The notes beneath the pieces were generated by a model. It ran no database searches. It was not told where the DNA came from and saw nothing but the letters and a program-made list of their open reading frames with translations. The translations under genes were made by a program, and so were the position numbers. Source: Corbicula japonica (taxonomy: Eukaryota; Mollusca; Bivalvia; Venerida; Cyrenidae). Taken from it: a DNA stretch of 64,000 bases. Numbering within the stretch: position 1 is the first letter of the stretch; each line of letters opens with the position of its first letter. The stretch lies in NCBI GenBank assembly GCA_038501625.1, contig JAZAYU010000005.1:14277496-14341495 (forward strand), given 5' to 3'. Positions 11,736 to 23,468 of the stretch are shown piece after piece.

Positions 11736-12009
11736 GATCTACTTATTTTAAGAAGGTAACTCATTAAGACAAAATCTATGACAGCAAATGCAAACAAATA
11801 CAATATTTGCAAGTATAAAAAGTTAGTCAAATGTAATGAAATGTGCATGGTAATGCACTCAATAGCGCATCTCTGTTATCAAAAGAGTAAATACGGTTTG
11901 ATTTGTTTAAAAGGTTAGCCTCTTTGAATTTTGAAGTGTTTTTCATACTAAATTGAAATCTAACTGTACGGTTTAGACAAGCCATGTAAACGGTTATCTA
12001 GACAGTCTG

Positions 12010-12158
12010 GTCTGAAGGTTATAAAGCTGAGATTGGAAACCAGTCTCAAATCTCAAGCATCTGATTAGCTGAAATGGCGACTGGTCGCCATCATTTCAGC
12101 CAATCAGATGCTTGAGATTTGAGACTGGTTTCCATGCTCAGTTTTATAACCTTGGGCA
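12010..12158. mobile_element. 146-bp-type palindromic MITE, CTG target duplication
   Basis: Starts GTCTGAAGGTTATAAAGC and ends TTATAACCTTGGGCA. CTG lies at 12007-12009 and 12159-12161. The centre has a 3-nt insertion, giving 149 bp. Confidence 0.9.
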
Positions 12159-12159
12159 C

Positions 12160-13480
12160 TGGTGAGGTCAACTTAAACCTAAATTAATTGTGTTCTGAAA
12201 CTCAAATTAATTAAAATATTTGTATCTGGTTGTTTTGTTTTCGCAAATATTTTAAGCTTTAGCTATAGCGATAGAAGATTTTAATCTTCGAAGGAAGAAC
12301 GCGCATTCAGTGCAATCCATGTCGGCTAAACAAGGGAAATTTTCAAAAGTGTATTTATCTGCCACAAAAGCAGAACAAGTGCGGCGTTCTGAAATTAATG
12401 TTTGATTTTATCAATCGAAGTTTCATACATTTTCGTATGAATGCGTGTGCGTTGAATAATTTAAACAACATTTGTTTGGTTTTATCAAACACATAATATT
12501 TGTACATCTTCTTGAAATATTTGTTATTCGTTATATTTGGTTTTCCAAATGAAGATATGCCGGAAAGAGTGCTATTCATTATTAAATTTCATGCACTTAA
12601 GCTTCTGCAGAAAATTACCATGAATATGAAGTTACCATAGGATATGTGCCGCATAAATATATAAGAATCGAACGGTAACGCGTTTTAGGCTATAATTCTA
12701 ATTCCAGACATGCTATAATGTACATTTCCAACATCGTAAATCCATACACTTTCGACAGTAATAAGTATATATTCGTGTAACATATTAAATGTATTTCTGA
12801 AAGTTGCCTCCAGGGATGCAAGTGTTCGTCAGCTTGCAGTCTTGTTGTTAATATAAGCAGAGAATTTGCTGAAAACTTGTTTTTCGCCAGCCTCTGTTTT
12901 GGCACAATTTTGTATTAGTTGCCACTGAGTACTCGGCGTTCACTGCGACACCGCCTAGTAGCACCAAATCCGACAACTCTACCAACACGGTCATATATCT
13001 TGAAGACATTTGTAATTTTAGCTGATAGTCAAAGTAATGTGGGGGTTAGGTTTAGGAACTGTTAAACACCTATCTTGCAACTGTTGAACTGAGGCTCGAC
13101 TGCGAAATCTGTACGTGTATTAGAGCGAATGCAAATAAAAGCAAGAAACCCCATTGTCAAATTTAATTAGAAATATTGAAACAACAATGGAAATGAGTGC
13201 TCCTTGGTAATTATGGAAAGTATTTATAATCTATAGAGTATAAACTGAATATTCTTTTTCTTATCTTTCCCGTTAAGAAGCTCAAAAGTTTGCTTTTTAT
13301 GGATGGCAGATAATGAGTTTGTCGATAGAACATTGCTGCAGAGGCATTTGAGACGCTGTTAATTACATTCGTCGATTCGATTTCCGTCGCCATATTTTTA
13401 TAGTGTCTCTAACACATTAGAGTATTTTCAATAATAAAAGGATGATAAGGTCAATGCAATGATATTCTGTCAATCATGAT
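12160..13480. other. No supported gene
   Basis: AT-rich single-copy-like sequence. Short minus-strand frames at 12355-12579, 12690-12905 and 13211-13393 have no recognisable domain or splice context. Confidence 0.5.
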
Positions 13481-13499
13481 AATGTACTCAATTCCAACC

Positions 13500-13600
13500 T
13501 GCCTGCTGTACACTCCTCCCACCGATTGTTGCATTTCAATTAAAAAGGATGCCGCCATGCACGTCTGTCGCATCTCCTGGAATGTTTAGATATATTTCAG
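13500..13600 (+). other. Candidate 5'UTR exon ending in a strong donor
   Basis: TATTTCAG is followed at 13601 by GTAAGC, a good donor. The preceding sequence has GCCGCCATG followed by a ten-codon frame that stops before the donor, as in a leader exon. The next plus-strand acceptor with coding consequence is at 20055-20056, just upstream of the start codon of the transferase-like gene. The two could be spliced, but nothing in the sequence proves the link. The exon start is not defined. Confidence 0.3.
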
Positions 13601-13601
13601 G

Positions 13602-14740
13602 TAAGCATTTTTGTATGGTTTCTGAAAAAGGAGTGCGTCATTTAATGCTATAATATACTGTCTTTAGGCACTGTTCTTTACGCAGAAGAATAACAATGTT
13701 CTATTTGGAATTTTAGAAATTTTAATTAGTTTAATTTAAGATGTTTTAATAAGTTAGACGTTTTAATTAGTTTAATTAGTTCGTTCCGCAAAGGAAACCC
13801 ATTGCAATTATGAAGATGATTGTTCACATTTGGAACATCCAAATAATATATTAAAACATTAAACAACAAATATGTTTCTTATGACTGTACCAGTTAACTG
13901 AAATCAGTAAAACAAAGTTGCCAAAATCACCATAGTTACCATATACGAATTGGCAATTTTACAATCTCTTAATTGAGATTAACATACTGCGTATTTGTTA
14001 TGTTGTCTGTCTGGGTTATATATCGAAATACTGGTTTAATTAAATTAACAACACCGTTAATTATTGCTAAATATATAACGTAAGGGAAACTTTAGAAACA
14101 GTTATTTTTTTTACTACATGTATATAGTAGTATTTCAATATTTAATATTCAGTATTTAATATGTATGAAATTTATATGCGAAAAATCTACGGCCGCAAAA
14201 ATTCGAAACCAGTAAAGTAGCAGTAGATCTATTATTGTTCTTTAGTCAAACAAAAAAATAATCGCAAGAGTTCGTATGGAAATAATTAAATTTCCGTATA
14301 CATATGAAAATAGCGAAAATATTCGCAGCTTATCCGCCATGTTGACTTGTTTTGATTGATTTATTCGTGCATACATATGTCATATCGATTAAAATTTTAT
14401 AGAAATTACATACAAGTTCAGATGTCACAGATTAGTATCAACATTTAAGATTTTAACATCACTAGATGCTATTTAACCAAAAAAAAATAATAAATTTGAT
14501 CTCGAGACATATATACAACACAGGATGACCCATGAAAGTTTTTCAATTTATTTCCAATGGGGTCCCTTTGAATAAATGTCAAGGTTCAAAATGATGGTCA
14601 CATTCGCAGACTAGATTTTAAAAATATTAAAATTGAGAATGTGTAGTATTCTTGAGATCAAATCAAAGCACATATTATTGTCACAAAAGCTATTTTTGAC
14701 AAATATCACAGTATTCTGACTATTAATGCAATAGAGACTA
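13602..14740. other. No supported gene (possible intron)
   Basis: AT-rich with short A/T runs. No family recognised. Confidence 0.45.
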
Positions 14741-14803
14741 ACGGCAATACAGACATATATATTGCAAAACCAATCATATAAAAAAGTTTTAAAACTTAGA
14801 CAA

Positions 14804-16561
14804 TTAATAAAAAATAAAATCAGCTTCTTCCTTAAATTTCATATTTTCTACAAGTACAGATTTTACCTTACTTTTAAATTCAAACTTATTTCTCACATTC
14901 TTAACACATGGTGGAAGACTATTCCAGTCCTGAATTGCTTGATAATAAAAGGTATCTATAGTAAAACTGTTCACTGACTGTACATAGAAATTGGACTTAC
15001 TATATCTGCTATTATGAGAATGAATGTCAGAGACTAACTGAAAATTGTCATACATATAAGATGGACATTTTTTATTATAAATCTTGTGAACATGATTGAG
15101 TCTCAACTGCTTGACTCTATTTTCAACATTTAACCAACCAATGCTTTTAAAATCATTTACAGTTAATGAAGTCATAAAGTCATATCCATGAATAAACCTA
15201 ATAACTTTATTCTGAGCAGCTTGTAATCTCTGTTTTAATTGTTTAGTAATACCACTGTACCATGAAGAACTGGCATAATCAAAATAGCACTGTATCAAAG
15301 AATTACACAATAACTTTTTCATGTCAATATTTAAACAATGTTTCTGTCTGTACAAAAATCTTACTCTAGAATTAACCTTTTTCACAATATTATTAACAAT
15401 AGATGTAGCGGAGAGATCATTGTCTAATATAGAACCAAGATACTTAACAGATGGTTGTGAATTAATAGTTTGATTATTGCACTCCACATTAAAATTTTTG
15501 ATTTTCGACAATTTCCTTTTAGAACTGAATAATATACATTCTGTTTTTCCAAGGTGTAAAGATAGCTTGTTATCAACTAACCACTTACTACAATTTTCTA
15601 ATTCCTTGCCTAGAACAGTACTAATAACCTTAGGGTCTTTGTGCGAGAAAAGTATAGCACTATCATCTGCATAGAGAATGAGTTTACATTCCTTGCTAAA
15701 ACTGATGCTCATGTCATTGATATAACATAAAAACAAAAGTGGTCCTAGAATACTACCTTGAGGCACCCCACATGTGATTTTCATAGACTCGGACATGGCA
15801 TTATTAACACTAACCATTTGGTTTCGATCTGTTAAATAAGATTGAAACCATTCTACTGACTCAACACCCATCATATTTAGTTTTTGACATAAAATACCAT
15901 GGTCCACAGTGTCAAACGCCTTCTGTAGATCTAGCATAATCATTCCGGTATATAATCCTTTTGAAGTTTGACTTTTTATGTGGTCAGTGAGGTGTATGAG
16001 ACAAGAATCAGTAGAATAGTTACATCTAAAACCACTTTGAAATTCATATAAAAGTCCCTCTTTAATTAAAAAAGACTCCAACTGATTATAAACAGCTCTT
16101 TCTGAAATTTTGGAAACAATGGATAGAATACTTACAGGCCTATAGTTTGAAACATCAGATCTATTATTCTTTTTAAACAGTGGTTTGACCTTAGCACATT
16201 TAAGATCGCTAGGAACTGTATTTGAAGTAATAGAACTGTTAACTAAAAATGTAATATGTATCTTTATAAAGGGAGCAGCATCCTTCAAGTATTTGGCAGG
16301 AATATCATCTAATCCTGTACTTTTAGAACAATTCAATTTACAAAGTTCCTTATATATGTACTCTTCACTAACAGTATGAATCTTAAATTTACTATCATTA
16401 GGATTTCTATCCTTATAGAACTGTCTAACAAGGTCAGATTGTACATTGAAAATATTAAAAGGAACAGGGAGCTTATCCACCAAAACAGATGCTACTGTTG
16501 TAAAAAAAAGTATCGAAATGGCTAGCAATTTTAGTTGGTTCAAAACAGTTCTCATTATCAA
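14804..16561 (-). pseudogene. LINE part 3: reverse transcriptase
   Basis: A frame of 585 codons. True homology starts around residue 20; before that the linker is read in the 16473-16742 frame, so a frameshift lies near 16500. RT blocks: NYRPVS (139-144), FQSGFR (174-179), DLQKAFDTVDH (211-221, first catalytic Asp), GVPQGSILGPLLF (265-277), YADD (297-300, catalytic Asp pair), then the thumb and a C-terminal region with SLPP. It ends at TAA. The RT itself shows no internal stop, so the element may be fairly young. Confidence 0.92.
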
Positions 16562-16708
16562 TGCTCAATACAACATTGGGCGAAGATTTTGTTTTATTAC
16601 TATACCCTAGATCCTTTAACTGAGACCATAGTCTTTTAGAATTAAACTTATTTTCCTCTAACTGATGAGAAATATACTCTGACTTAGCTTGTTTTACCTG
16701 TCTTTGTA

Positions 16709-17164
16709 CTAAGTTTCTATAAAAACAATATTTAATATACATTTCTTATTTTTATACTTCTTATACTTGTACAGATAGGAATCTCTAATACTTATATGTT
16801 CCAAAATAGTGGAATCTAACCAAGGCTCACTCCTCTGCTTAAGTCTGATTTGTTTAATAGGAGCAACACAATTTAATACACTGGAAAACATCTCTTTAAA
16901 AAATAACCATGACTCTTCTACAGAACCGGCAGTAAACATACCAGACCAGTCACAAATTTTAAGATTGTGTATAAAAGCTTCAGCATTGTAGTTTTTCAAT
17001 GATCTAATTACAATATTTTTATGCTTATTAAAAGTACCTTTCTGAAGTTTTCTAGTACAATATACAGGAAGATGGTCACTAAGCCCCACAGGCAGAGTAC
17101 CAGACTGAAAAATTTTATCAGGATGACTACATATAATGTGATCAAGGAGACTGGAAGACATCAC
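16709..17164 (-). pseudogene. LINE part 2: endonuclease C-terminal part
   Basis: A frame of 151 codons that continues the endonuclease. LLDHI (6-10) and SDHLPV (29-34, with the catalytic Asp-His pair) are the last conserved blocks. A linker rich in Lys and Tyr follows. It overlaps the first part and is offset by a frameshift near 17150. A second frameshift at the KKYKNKK stretch (about 16735-16750) moves translation to the next frame (16473-16742). Confidence 0.85.
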
Positions 17165-18233
17165 AAATTCTTGTTGGCTCTGAAATAATCTGAGTCAAAT
17201 TAAAAATATTAAGTAATTGTAAAAAATTTCTATATAAAACAGATTTTTTGTTCAAAAAACATATGTTTAAATCACCAAGAATATACCATTCGGTGTCAGA
17301 CCTAAACTTTACTAGTACAGACTCAAGAAGTGTTACAAAATCACTTTGTTTAGGTGGTCTATAACATGACCCAACTAAAATAGGTTTAGTTTTGGGTAAT
17401 AAAATATCAGCCCATACAGATTCAAGATTGTCACATTCAAGATCTCTTCTTTCTGAAAAAGCCAGGTCTTCATGTATGTAGAGGCACACTCCCCCTCCTT
17501 GTCTGTCTCGGTCCCGTCTGATTACGTTGTAGCCATCAATCCTCACTTCTTGGTCAGTCACCGTATCATCGAGCCATGTTTCTGAAAAAGCTATCACTGC
17601 AACTTTAAAATTTGAAGTAAAATGTCTGATTTCTGATATTTTGGGTAAAAGTGAGCGAATGTTAAAATGGATAAAATGCAGTCCTTTCCGTTCAAAACAG
17701 TTAAACGAATGACAGGAGTCTCTAAAGTTATTTGTCTTTTCACTTTCCTCCTCTAAAAAGGTTGTAGTATCTAAAGAGTCACAACAGTTAAAAGGTAGAT
17801 CTTCAAATGTACATTTAGTACAAATGAATTCCAAAGATGTATCATTGCCATTGCCACTCAATGTAGAATAAAATTCATCAGATATAAACCCTGAACACTT
17901 AATGTGGGTCCAAACTCCACATGAATCACAGTCAACAGCTTTAGAACTAGAGGTAACTCCCTTCCCACAAACACAACATGGGTATTTAGGTTGTATCCCT
18001 TTCTTACGAGCTCCATTCTCACTGGCACCTGAATTATATACAGGACCAGGGTTTGGGTGAATATCTCCACTCTGCATCAAGAATATGAGAAACATATATT
18101 GAAAATTAATTGTTACATAGTGATTCTGTAGATTTTCCATCGATCTCATAGTAGGTACGAAATTGTTTCGTCCTAGATTGATCCTTGGGGGTGATAGGTA
18201 CATCAATAATTCACATGTAATTACGTCGTTCAA
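17142..18233 (-). pseudogene. LINE part 1: 2A-like motif, PHD finger, endonuclease N-terminal part
   Basis: A frame of 363 codons. Residues 47-54 are hydrophobic and lead into GDIHPNPGP (56-64), which resembles the 2A ribosome-skipping motif. A Cys4-His-Cys3 PHD-type finger follows: C86/C87, C89, C102, C105, H110, C113, C138 and C141. The endonuclease begins at about 187 with FN (191-192), SETW (218-221, catalytic Glu), a GGGV turn (247-250), CYRPP (291-295) and GDLN (321-324). The frame breaks after SEPTRI, where the endonuclease continues in another frame. The first codon is TTG; the real start may be upstream or at a later Met. Confidence 0.88.
18042..18068 (-). other. 2A-like motif GDIHPNPGP in the LINE N-terminus
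   Basis: Matches the 2A pattern D-(V/I)-E-x-N-P-G-P except that His replaces Glu. It follows a hydrophobic stretch, as 2A and 2A-like signals in LINEs do. 2A-like motifs at the N-terminus of CR1/L2-type proteins are known and may act in co-translational separation or as signal sequences. Confidence 0.7.
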
Positions 18234-18714
18234 TGGGACTATTTTTATTTTTTATTTTTAATGTAGAGTCTTTGCTCTAAAATAAAATACAAAACGCATT
18301 TATTCATTTATTTCATTAAATTTTGTTTTAAAAGGAATTGAAACTTTTTGTCTAGCCATTTAACCACTCTTTTTATCACCTGCAATAGCCAAGGATCGAA
18401 CATTATAGCTCTACAAATAAAGTCGCCAAATAATGGCGATTGGTATGGGACATAAGAATTAACCCGCGCACGCACGCTGTGGCGTTGTTCAGAACTTTGG
18501 TAACACCGGTACAGTATAAAACAGTGGCAACTGGCATCAGATTGTAGGATAAACAAACGCACACGCACAAACGCACGCACCATGCACATAGTAATTTCGA
18601 TACCTGGCGAAAACAGAACTTGTCTTAGTGTGTATCTGTTTGCATAACTATGTGTTCATAATTTTATAATTCATTTCAAATGAAAATATATTTTGGGATT
18701 TTCCCGCTAAGATT

Positions 18715-18790
18715 AATAGGTCGCGTAACTGGCAGTGCGTGGCTAGGCGCTGTCGCCGTACGGGTTCGCATCCAAGTAGGGGCAATATTA
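18715..18790 (+). repeat. Possible tRNA-derived SINE relic
   Basis: GGGTTCGCATCC resembles a pol III B box with one mismatch, and ACTGGCAGTGCGTGG resembles an A box about 40 bp upstream. No cloverleaf closes and no tail is seen. A TA-flanked MITE begins 12 bp downstream. Confidence 0.25.
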
Positions 18791-18801
18791 TTTCTTATAT
18801 A

Positions 18802-19560
18802 CACTAAAACCCCTTTAAACCGGACGAGGTCGGGACCAAACAACATTTCCGGATTAAAGGGGTTTCCGGACTAAAGGGGTTTTGACAACTGGACAAGATT
18901 CCAACCTTTCTTCCAAACATGGACATTAGCATGTATATTATGTACAGAACTGCATTGATCCGTAATAATAAATAATAGTCTCTGCAGCTTTTAACTAACA
19001 AACGTTAAATGCATTATCACAATACAAGGAAATGATCAGCAGACTTTCTCCCCAGGATATTTCAAAATTAAAACAAACCAATTGATATGTTAGTTTTTCA
19101 CAAGTGATTTATTTCAATTGAGTGTTAAAGGGGAACCCCTTGAAAAAATACACTAGCCCAATGCCAAAATTTAAACAAAAAGCTGTGAAAACACTTTCAA
19201 TAAAACTCAGTTTGTTGTCATAGCAATTAAGACTTATCACGACATGCTCTAAATTCATATTGGTGTGAATAAATAAATTTTCTATGACAACAATACTGAT
19301 TAACTTGATTTAATCTGTACAGGTATTTTTTAAATGAAATTCAATTTTTTCATTCTTCTAATAGACCATTCATTTCCATGTGAACATGAAATACCGTATT
19401 AAGACTTTAATCTTGTCCGGTTTAAAGGGGTGTTTTATAAATAAAGGGGTTTCCGGATTAAAGGGGTGATTTATATAGTAAAAAGTTTGGGACTGGACAA
19501 TTTGTCAAGTTTAAAGGGGTTTCCGGATTAAAGGGGTTCCGGTTTAAAGGGGTTTCAGTG
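18802..19560. mobile_element. TA-flanked MITE with AAACCCCTTTAAAC ends (Tc1/mariner-pogo-like)
   Basis: Left end CACTAAAACCCCTTTAAAC, right end GTTTAAAGGGGTTTCAGTG, flanked by TA at 18800-18801 and 19561-19562. Subterminal repeats of CCGGATTAAAGGGGTTTCC occur at both ends. No transposase frame in the 759 bp, so non-autonomous. Confidence 0.85.
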
Positions 19561-20056
19561 TATAGGTTGAATTAAACCAAATCGCGCTGTATCCCTCCGT
19601 GGTCCGTTCGAATGAAGTCCGTTTTAATAATATGCTATTTTTTCTCATCATCTGGGGGCCTCTTAACTGTTAGAAATCGGCCTGTTTGTGGCTTGTTTGC
19701 AGAAATAACATATCAGGAAAATAAATGAAAGCAATTTCATGCCTATATCTCGTTTGGTAGAGGCGAACTAGTTCCGGATCAGCGGATGTATATTTTTGGC
19801 ACCGTATATGCGATACCGCGTTTAAAATAGGGTCTGTCCGGTTAGAGATCAGTTATTTTCTTACAAGTAAGTTAACCCCCTATTTCCTGTGTGTTTTTGA
19901 ATAGATGAAATGTAGATCTTCAAGGCAATATATGGTTGTCTAGAAATTAAGATGACAGAAATCATGTTAAATGTACATTGAATATTGAGAATTTAACATT
20001 GAGGTCTATGGGAATTGGATTTACCTTGGTTAAACCTTTAACTTGTCTTACTTCAG

Positions 20057-20240
20057 GGACTCGAGCATCAGACACGTGACCTGTTGATGTAGAATGTCAG
20101 CGTGCAACGAGAAGGTTCCAATATGGCGGGTGTTTGTCCTGTTTGTTTCATGTCTGGTAGTATACATGTATCTCTACACAAATGCATTTGATGGGATGAA
20201 GACGTCCAACGTGTTCCGAGTCGTTGAGGGGGACTTAAAG
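20057..20240 (+). CDS. First coding exon, type II membrane glycosyltransferase-like protein
   Basis: The exon is bounded by a pyrimidine-rich acceptor (ACTTGTCTTACTTCAG, AG at 20055-20056) and a donor (TTAAAG then GTACTT at 20241). Coding begins at ATG 20094 and gives 49 complete codons to the donor, so the exon ends in phase 0. The peptide has a short N-terminal cytosolic segment, then a single hydrophobic helix at about residues 12-31 (WRVFVLFVSCLVVYMYLY), then a short lumenal segment. This is the layout of a Golgi type II membrane enzyme. The start has an acceptor 37 bp upstream, so an untranslated upstream exon is expected. Confidence 0.75.
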
Positions 20241-20724
20241 GTACTTAATCACTCTCAAAGCTTATACAATTATTACTAATGACATTGCAGTATAATGTAG
20301 TTTCATTGTAAAATTTTTTATCAACAGAAAGCAGTCGTCTTAAACTTATAAATTAAATCATTTCCAAAACATTTCATTCACAGAACAGTCACACAATTTG
20401 TATTTATTTGCTTAATAAACTGTTGTGTTATTTTATAAAATAGTATCACAACATGAAAGCTGTCTGCTCGCTTTTTATCCCATAGGAATATGCGCACACA
20501 AATAAAAGGTTTGCGATGTCATTTAATGTCTCTGTCTATCAAGAGCATTAATATCACAGGCGGTTCCAGGGGGTTTCGGTAGGGTTTCTCAAAACCTCTT
20601 TTGGGGCCCCAATATTTAATTTTCATGGGTACTTTGTTGGAAACAAAGTATCATGTAACTTAAATAAGACTGTCCCAAGCAAACCGCCTCTTTAAAATCT
20701 TGCATCCGACTCTGCTGAGCCTAG

Positions 20725-20866
20725 GCCCAAGATCATAAAACTAAATCAGGAGCAGACTCAATTTCAAGAATCTGATTGACTGAAATGGCGACTAGTCGCC
20801 ATTTCAGCCAGTCAGATGCTTGAGATTTGAGACTGATCTCCAAACTTAGCTTTATGGTCTTGGGCC
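20725..20866. mobile_element. CCCAAGATCAT-type palindromic MITE
   Basis: Starts GGCCCAAGATCATAAAACT and ends TTTATGGTCTTGGGCC, with both arms and the GGCGACTAGTCGCC centre. Confidence 0.9.
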
Positions 20867-20972
20867 GGCTGAAGGTTATAAAGTTGAGATTGGAAACCAG
20901 TCTCAAATCTCAAGCATCTGATTGGCTGAAATGGCGACTGATCTCCAAACTTAGCTTTATGGTCTTGGGCCC
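20867..20972. mobile_element. Chimeric hairpin: 146-bp-type left arm, CCCAAGATCAT-type right end
   Basis: The left half is GGCTGAAGGTTATAAAGTTG with the GGAAACCAGTC arm. After GGCGACT the sequence switches to GATCTCCAAACTTAGC and TTTATGGTCTTGGGCCC, matching the adjacent element's right end. Confidence 0.85.
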
Positions 20973-21529
20973 TTATCATTTTGTTAAAGTTGTTGGGTGA
21001 ATACTCCCATTTATCCGGATTTTCAACTAACCTTTACAAATTTATATGTTTAATTTCCCAAACTACAAGTTTTAATGAAGAATTAGCAAAATCCATTATG
21101 AATATTTGAACAAGTAAATATGCAATTTGAATGTAGTGTGAAACAACGTTTTTGGTGGTCGGTAAAAGGCCGAAGAGATCTGCATGCTATTTATATCAGT
21201 TATGGAGGCTTCTGCAATGTCGATACATTATTCCCCATAGGCATAGTACCAATTTGCCTGATATTAATTGTGTGTTTTGTGATTAAACTGTATCACTGTT
21301 ATTTTTGTGTTGTGGATAGGTTGTCGAGGGAAAGGTACTGGTAACCGTTCTCATTTATGCGTTGAAACTGTCAGGGAAACCAGCATCAGATCTCAAGCTT
21401 CTCATTGGTCGTTTCTGAGAATGTGTTCATTTTCTACTAATCAAATTGCCAAGATCTGTGTCTGGTTATCCACTCACAGTTTTAAAGCATTGAAACCATG
21501 CTTCAGATAGAGATAACTGAACATCATTG

Positions 21530-21648
21530 CACAAGGTTATAAAACTGAGCATGGAAACCAGTCTCAAATCTCAAGGATCTGATTGGCTGAAATGGCGACC
21601 AGAGATTTGAGACTGGTTTCCAAACGCAGTTTTATAACCTTCGGCCCA
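21530..21648. mobile_element. 146-bp-type palindrome with a deleted right arm
   Basis: Left arm complete from GCACAAGGTTATAAAACTG to GGCGACC. The right arm resumes at AGAGATTTGAGACTGG, so about 28 nt of the inner right arm are missing. Confidence 0.85.
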
Positions 21649-22350
21649 TTTAATGTATAGCTTGCATGTATCATATAGCTGAAACCACCTACAATATTTT
21701 ATTCAGATGTGAGATACTAGTAGCTTTAATGTGATTCGATATTTTTGAAAACGGCGCTGAAAATGTTTGCAACAATGTAGCGCTAGTATTTCTAGAATAT
21801 AATTTTGCTTAAATATTCAAGGTTTGACAGGTGTTTTTAATATTGGGCATGAATTCGTTACCGTGATACTTTTTTACGCGGCTCATTACATTATGTTTTG
21901 AGGGTGGGGTGGAGAGGGCTGGTTTCTTAAAAATGTGAAACTTACTTTTTCACCTGACTATTAAGAGTATTTGTTACGTTTTTTGTGACTCGTTTGAGTG
22001 GAATGGGTTTAAAATTCTTTCTATTTTTCAAGATATTTAATTGAAACTTAAACAAGCTTTTCAAGATAACGGCTATTAATTGGATGGACGGGCATGATTT
22101 TTAAGATATTGTAAAGCAAACTTGCTCAATACATTGGCCTGAAACAAACACTACAATTTAACTGTAGATTGTCTAGAGACTCTGTCCATTAAAATATGTT
22201 TTAAAGTCAGTTTTACTTTAACTCTGTCCATAATCACAAGGAAGTATAATATCGTCACGGCAACGAATAAATGCGTTTTCAAATTCAAATATACAGCATG
22301 ATACCTAGATGTTTTGCTTCCTCTACGGCAGGCTAGTACCGCATACCTGC

Positions 22351-22403
22351 TATGTATAAAACACAGATCATGTTTTAATCCGTGATATGTGTTTTATACA
22401 TGA
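22351..22403. repeat. Short inverted repeat
   Basis: ATGTATAAAACACAGATCA pairs with GATATGTGTTTTATACAT with minor mismatches. Confidence 0.6.
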
Positions 22404-23468
22404 CCTGCTGCTGTAGCAAGTCGCTGATAACGACAAGACTAGCCTGGACTATACTTCCTCATACATATTATACTATTGAGAGTGCATGCAGATATTTATC
22501 TCTATTTTGAAGTTTGAAATGACATTCCGAATTGCAGTTATCTATTTTGAATGGTTCTACTGTGGTTTCTAAAGAATTTCACGTTAATGTTCAAATATTT
22601 GGATAAACACACAAATTTCGTTTTAATAAAAGAACAACCACATTTCAGAATATTGTCTGGTGCAAATATTTTTATACTTTGCTTTCTAGACTGTAAATTC
22701 TTAAAAACTTTACTTTTTTCTCCTCCCTTGAAAAAAAATAATATGAATAGTGTCAAACTTTATTTTGAAATAGATCGCGTAAAATTTCTCATGATAAAAT
22801 GTCATAGACTTTAATTGTAATTGAAAAAAAAATCATCGTAAATGTAAGGACACATGGTTAAACTGGATTTCTAGAAATCCACTCTTCGGGCCTGCTGAGT
22901 AATCATGTTACGTGAGACAGTGTCTGCATGACAACATGGGTCACCATAAAATAATCAAAGTACTGAAGGTACTACACAATGAACTATTTTTAAATACATG
23001 CACTGTACAAAACGTCACCAGCACTATAAATGAAAAATTTGTTCACAAAGCAGATAAAAAGCCATATTTATGACTAAGGCAGATTTGCTCATCGGGTAAA
23101 CCTTTTACAGGAACTGTTTTCTTTGCATCCCTTTAGCGAGTGTTGAATGTTTTGAAAGAACATTCTATGTTAAAATTGTCCATACTGTCGAAAATCTGAG
23201 TGACCGAAAGCAGTCTGGCCAATGGCAAACTTGAGATTGATATCGGTCTCCACTCTCTGTTTGAAAACGTCGCAGCATGATCGTGGTTACGACATTTGCT
23301 GGTACGTAAACGTCCAGCCAATGGCGGTCCGTGCATTGAGGGTTTAACAGCTATTTTAATCAATAGTGATATGTCTCTTTCTTATGGTCAGCCACTTATT
23401 AAAACTTCACTTTAATGGAGATTCTTTGCTTTAACAACGAACCGAAAAGACGTTCCTTTTCTTTTCAG

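Larger units (their letters stand above)
14745..18250 (-). mobile_element. CR1/L2-like non-LTR retrotransposon, nearly full length, frameshifted
   Basis: In minus-strand order it encodes a 2A-like motif, a PHD-type zinc finger, an apurinic/apyrimidinic-like endonuclease and a reverse transcriptase. Frames change near 17150, 16735 and 16500, so no single protein can be made. The coding capacity is otherwise nearly complete. It has no LTRs. The 3' end is uncertain: after the RT stop the sequence is AT-rich with no clear poly(A) or terminal repeat. It lies antisense to the transferase-like gene. The RT motifs (DLQKAFDTVDH, GVPQGS, YADD) and the PHD-EN-RT order fit the CR1/L2 group. The exact clade is not certain. 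Confidence 0.93.
20241..23468 (+). other. Intron of the transferase-like gene
   Basis: Phase 0 intron of 3228 bp. It holds a fragment of the interspersed repeat at 20560-20700, hairpin elements at 20725-20972 and 21530-21647, a small inverted repeat at 22351-22403 and otherwise AT-rich sequence. I see no further coding exon. Confidence 0.7.

Noticed and set aside
11660..11848. Leucine-rich open frame
   Set aside because: The run of leucines is the (AAT)n microsatellite read on the minus strand.
14762..16379. Plus-strand open frames inside the LINE
   Set aside because: Shadows of the minus-strand reverse transcriptase.
18715..18790. A tRNA gene
   Set aside because: A B-box-like GGGTTCGCATCC is present but no acceptor stem or T-arm closes. 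Kept only as a possible SINE relic.
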